Shown: positions 60,242 through 64,000 of the stretch, piece by piece
Position numbering within the stretch: the first letter of the stretch is position 1
Layout: every line of letters begins with the position of its first letter
NCBI RefSeq assembly: GCF_014066305.1
Contig: NW_023501072.1
Span: 1 to 64,000, forward strand
Source: Letharia columbiana
Lineage: Eukaryota > Ascomycota > Lecanoromycetes > Lecanorales > Parmeliaceae
Reading direction: 5' to 3'
Length of the DNA stretch: 64,000 nucleotides
Program-made: the position numbers and the translations under genes
Notes under the pieces: model-generated
Seen by the model: only the letters and a program-made list of their open reading frames with translations
What the model was told of the DNA's origin: nothing
Database searches by the model: none

Positions 60242-61700
60242 ATGAAGCTATATAAACTAGTTATTAACTTAAGTAATCGAGATAGTAATATAAAGAAAAG
60301 ATTATGTATATTAAGTATTAGATTAGTTAATAGTAATATATCGATGGCTAGCTACGTTAGCGTACTAGAGCCGATTCTTGATATTCTTCTTTATTATCGA
60401 AGAAATCTTTATTATATTATTAGTAATATCGAAATAAGATTAAGTATTATATAATAAGCTAAATGAGATTATTATAAAGCTATAAGATAAGATAGTAAGT
60501 AAAGTATTAAAGGGGAAGATATCGAGCGAGATAATTACGATAGTTAATAAATATATAAAGAGTATAAATACTATAAGAAAATCTATTAGAACGATTAGAA
60601 GGCTAGCGAGTAATAATATATATATTATAGCTATAAATAAGAAGAAGGCGAATAGACTAAGAAAAAGTAAGAATTAAACTTTAAAGATAAGTGGTAGCGC
60701 GAGAGTAATTATTAAAATGTATAGCCTTTTACTTTATAAAGTAAGAATTAATATATTCGATATTAAAGATATAGCTATAGTAATTAAAAGGGTTTAGAAT
60801 AAGAATATTAATACGCTAAGCCTCGATATAGTATAGCTAGACTAATTCGGCGCGAATAAAGAGAGTTATAATAAGAGTTTATTAATTATCGAATTAATAT
60901 TTCTAGAGAAAGAAAATAGAGTATTAGAAGAAGGCCTAGTTATCGATTCGAAACTATATAGCTATTACGTCTATAATAAGTAGTATAGATTAAAGTAATA
61001 CTTCGTATATTAGAAATACGATTATCTATCGACTATATATTCTAAAAAGAATTACTTAGTATACGGGAAATACTTAGAAGAGTATTATTATAAAAGATTA
61101 TATACGTCGATACTCGTAAATATTCGGTTTACGAGGGATTATATAAGGCTTAAAATAAGATATATATAATAAAGAAGAGAGAGATAGCGAGAATAAGAAT
61201 AGCGAGATAATAAACTTCTTTACGATTTATAATAACGAAGGAAGTATCGATTAGCTATTAAATAAGCGATTAATTAAATAACTACTTTTAGAATACGTTT
61301 AATTATAGGCGAAATAAGGAATTTTTTTTAAGGTTAATATTTACGCGCGATAGGCTAGTAGATAGAGGGAGAATAATTAGTAGAAAAGGAATTAGAGGAT
61401 TAAACCTCGAAAGAATTATTATATCGAATCTTTAGTCGAGTAAAAGAAGATATACTTTTATATTATTAATAAGGGCCTTATCTAGAAATAGATCGCTCTT
61501 TAAAGTAGTAGACGAAGTTAAATAATATAAGAATAATATAGCGATAAGGGAAATTAATAACTTCGAGGACGCTAGATAGTCTCTAAGTTAAAAGAGTAGT
61601 AATAAGAGAATTACGATTCTCGTTAATAGAAATAAAAAGAGATATATTCGATTTATCGACGATTAAGAAAAGAAGAATACTTAGAAAGAGAATATAAACT
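60242..61700 (+). pseudogene. LINE ORF1 remnant (gag-like, CCHC knuckles)
   Basis: Begins with a 70-codon open frame (60,242-60,454) and continues in mostly the same frame through many TAA/TAG codons. Readable stretches include ISSEIITIVNKYIKSINTIR and KISGSARVIIKIYSLLLYKV. Near 60,990-61,130 the series YFVY.KYDYLSTIYSK…NYLVYGKYLEEYYYK is what tandem zinc knuckles (C-x2-C-x4-H-x4-C) become when Cys TGT/TGC and His CAC/CAT codons mutate to Tyr TAT/TAC. This is a nucleic-acid-binding ORF1 protein typical of LINEs. It is non-functional: several stops, and the Cys ligands lost. Confidence 0.7.
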
Positions 61701-61779
61701 CTATAAACTAGGCGAAGCGAGTAAGTAATATTAATAATAATATCAAGAAATAATAGTATATCTTAGTTAGCTATTAATA

Positions 61780-64000
61780 CTATAATATAATATAAGAAAA
61801 TTTAGAATAATTATAATAGAACTCTTCGATAATAAAAAGATCTATAATATCGATATAGTAGTAATTTAGAAGCTCTAGAGAAATATTAATATAAATATAT
61901 CGTATTATTCTCTAAAGAATAGATTTAATTTAATCTACCTCTATTATAATAATATATAAGTATACTTCTATATTAATAAGAGAATATTATTAAAGTAATA
62001 ATATTTATTATATTACTTATCAAACCTCTATACTCTTAATATTAAGTTCGAAAATAATAGAATTATATATATATATAATATTTATAACCTCGACGACTAA
62101 TAAATAGATGAACTTAACGAATTATATAAGACGCTTATAAAGTCTAAGAATAACGAATAGATTATACTAGGCGACTTTAATCTTTATTATATAATATAGA
62201 GGAAATTAAATACTTATATCGATGAGAGAGTAGAAGAATTAATATTTATAGCGAAAGAATTTATTATAAAATAAGTATTGCTAGTAGAAATAATAATATA
62301 TAAAGAAAACTATTAAATAATAATAAATCTACTATTCGCTACTTTAGTATTAATAATAAATATTATTAACTATAATATCGAAAATAATTTCGAAAGCGAA
62401 TTTAATTATCTTTTAATTTTTATAAAGCTTAAACTAGCCGTAATAGAGTTAGTATTAATAATATATCGAAACTTTAATAAACTAAACGCCGAGGTTTTAA
62501 GAGAGATACTCGCTAGAGCTATAATATCGAAAGAGTATCTAGTTAATTTCTCGAGAAATAATAAAAATCTTATTAATAATAATATCGATTATTAAATAAT
62601 AACTATTATTAACTCTATTTAAGCGATTATAAAGAAGTTTACTTCGATTATTAGATTATCGCTATAATTTAGATTGAAATTTATATTAGAATATAAGAAA
62701 GTATAAAGACATTATAAATCGCTAAAAAGAAGTTAAAGAATAACGCTTTTAAAGAAAGTATAAAATAAGTATAAAGTCGCTAAGAACTTCAAAAATAATC
62801 TAATTAAGAGAACTATTAGAAAGGTATTTAGAGAGTTTATAATAGAGGCGTATAAGTCGCTATAAATAATATAGAAAAAGATTAAGTAAGTTAGAAAACA
62901 ACTTATAATATAGATATATCTCCCTTCGCTATTTAATAAAGATAAATAAGAATATAATAAATTAGGCTTAAAGGTAGATCTTCTTATAAGAATATTCTTT
63001 TTATTATTAATATAGACGAAGTTAAATAATATTAACGTCGATATAATATATTTATAAGTCTATCTAATAGATATAATTATCGTAAATAAGATAAAAAAGG
63101 CTATAACGTAAATATCGTTGAAGAGAGCCTTAGAGAAAAACGCGATTCTTAATCTAATTCTTAAAAAGATTCTAAAGTTATTACTCTCTTATCTATATAG
63201 AATATTTAATATATATATAACGAACGACTACTATTTAGAGCACTTTAGAATATTAATAATAATTATTCTTTCGAAGCCGGGTAAGGATTATTCGATTTCT
63301 AAAGAATATCGATTAATAGCTCTACTTAATACTATAGAAAAGATAATAAAGTTTATTCTTACTAAAAGAATAGTATATCTTATAAAGATATATAAACTTC
63401 TATCGATTATATATATAAGAGGCCGTAGATTACGATTATATAAATACGATATTTACTATCTTCTAGAAAGAATATATTAAATCTAAAACTCTAATAAAGT
63501 AGCTACGATATTACTATTAGACGTTTTAGATATATATAATAAAGTCTCTTATCCTCGATTACTTTATAATCTTCGAAAGCGAAAAATTAATATAAGAGTA
63601 GTTAATTAGATAGAATCGTTCTTATTTAATAGAATAATAATATTAAAAATAAGCGAATACTTTATATTAAAGACTCTTATAGTAATCGAAATTCTTTAAG
63701 AATTACCGCTATCGTTTATATTTTATCTCTTCTATAATTTAGATCTTATCGATAAATATAATAGTCGCGCCGACTTAGAAACGATAGTTATCGACTTTAT
63801 AAACGATATAGATCTTTTAATAATAGAAGACTCTATCGAGGAAAACTATAACGCTCTTTATAAAATCTACGACGAAGTTTATATAAAGTAAGCGTTATGA
63901 TACGAATCGAAGTTTAATCTTAGTAAATATTAACTATTATATTTTAATAGAAAATAGAGATTTAGCTTAGATTATTTTCTATAATTTAATAAGAGATAAT
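61780..64000 (+). pseudogene. LINE ORF2 remnant (endonuclease plus reverse transcriptase)
   Basis: The endonuclease part contains IILGDFNLYYII (62,161-62,196), the GDFN-H-H motif of AP-type endonucleases with both His changed to Tyr. The reverse transcriptase keeps the longest open stretch (63,118-63,480). It includes the LSKPGKDYSISKEYRLIALL block (family: KPGK…YRPIALL) and IKFILTKRIVYL. After stops come LLLDVLDIYNKVSYPRLLYN (family: LLLDV..AFD.V.HPRLL), ELPLSFILYLFYN and IDFINDIDLL (63,790-63,819). In the last of these the catalytic F-x-D-D pair now reads F-I-N-D. Stops at 63,478-63,480 and elsewhere and the Asp-to-Asn change mean no activity. All changes seen are of the G-to-A or C-to-T type expected from RIP. 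Confidence 0.85.

Larger units (their letters stand above)
60225..64000 (+). mobile_element. RIP-mutated LINE (non-LTR) retrotransposon, runs off the window
   Basis: From about 60,225 the DNA turns A/T-rich and CA/TG-poor, and the plus strand carries the ordered remains of a two-ORF LINE. An ORF1 with zinc-knuckle traces (60,242 to about 61,700) is followed by an ORF2 with an endonuclease (GDFNL motif near 62,167) and a reverse transcriptase (about 63,060-64,000). The gene order and motif types fit Tad1/I-type fungal LINEs; the exact clade needs a phylogeny. The element faces away from the monooxygenase and begins less than 100 bp from that gene's start. The window ends inside the reverse transcriptase, so the 3' end and any RNase H domain are outside. 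Confidence 0.85.

Overview
The window looks like a chromosome segment of a filamentous ascomycete (Pezizomycotina). The evidence is fungal protein families (GH71 alpha-1,3-glucanase, NACHT/STAND protein, PTH11/SAT4-type rhodopsin-like membrane protein), short introns of 46-64 bp with fungal splice signals, and extreme AT-rich blocks carrying the signature of repeat-induced point mutation (RIP). In those blocks CpA and TpG are almost absent while CpG and TpA remain. I cannot name the species.

Layout. Bases 1-42,085 are one long RIP-saturated AT block with no intact gene. It holds satellites (18-bp units at 975-4,085 and 4,479-5,265; an ACTT-rich satellite at 5,816-6,592), stop-ridden transposon remains, a diverged tandem pair of about 3-kb units (13.6-19 kb), a cassette present about three times (29.2-33.1 kb), a pair of adjacent repeats (37.3-39.7 kb), and a duplicated segment (33.1-34.9 and 39.7-41.3 kb). 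Each copy of the duplicated segment contains a 34-bp minisatellite. Bases 42,086-50,710 are an ordinary-composition island. It holds a decayed rhodopsin-like membrane protein, an intact nine-exon GH71 alpha-glucanase, and a secreted-protein gene with one in-frame stop. Bases 50,711-53,620 are a less strongly mutated repeat element flanked by inverted motifs. Bases 53,620-60,225 are the second island. It holds a short secreted-protein ORF, a decayed NACHT/STAND gene, a decayed phosphatidylserine-decarboxylase-like (PsiD-type) gene, an intact secreted double-psi beta-barrel protein, and an intact FAD monooxygenase. From 60,240 to the window end runs a RIP-mutated LINE retrotransposon with ORF1 zinc knuckles, an endonuclease and a reverse transcriptase.

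How it fits together. This is a compartmentalised genome segment: repeat-rich, probably heterochromatic DNA around small islands. The three genes that read as intact (GH71, double-psi beta-barrel, monooxygenase) sit beside four that are broken. Many of the breaks are C-to-T / G-to-A nonsense changes, which suggests that RIP or a similar process also reached the islands. I see no operon-like or defence system. The secreted, wall-active products (GH71 and the expansin-like protein) and the signalling-type pseudogenes are typical accessory content of a fungal repeat-flanked region.
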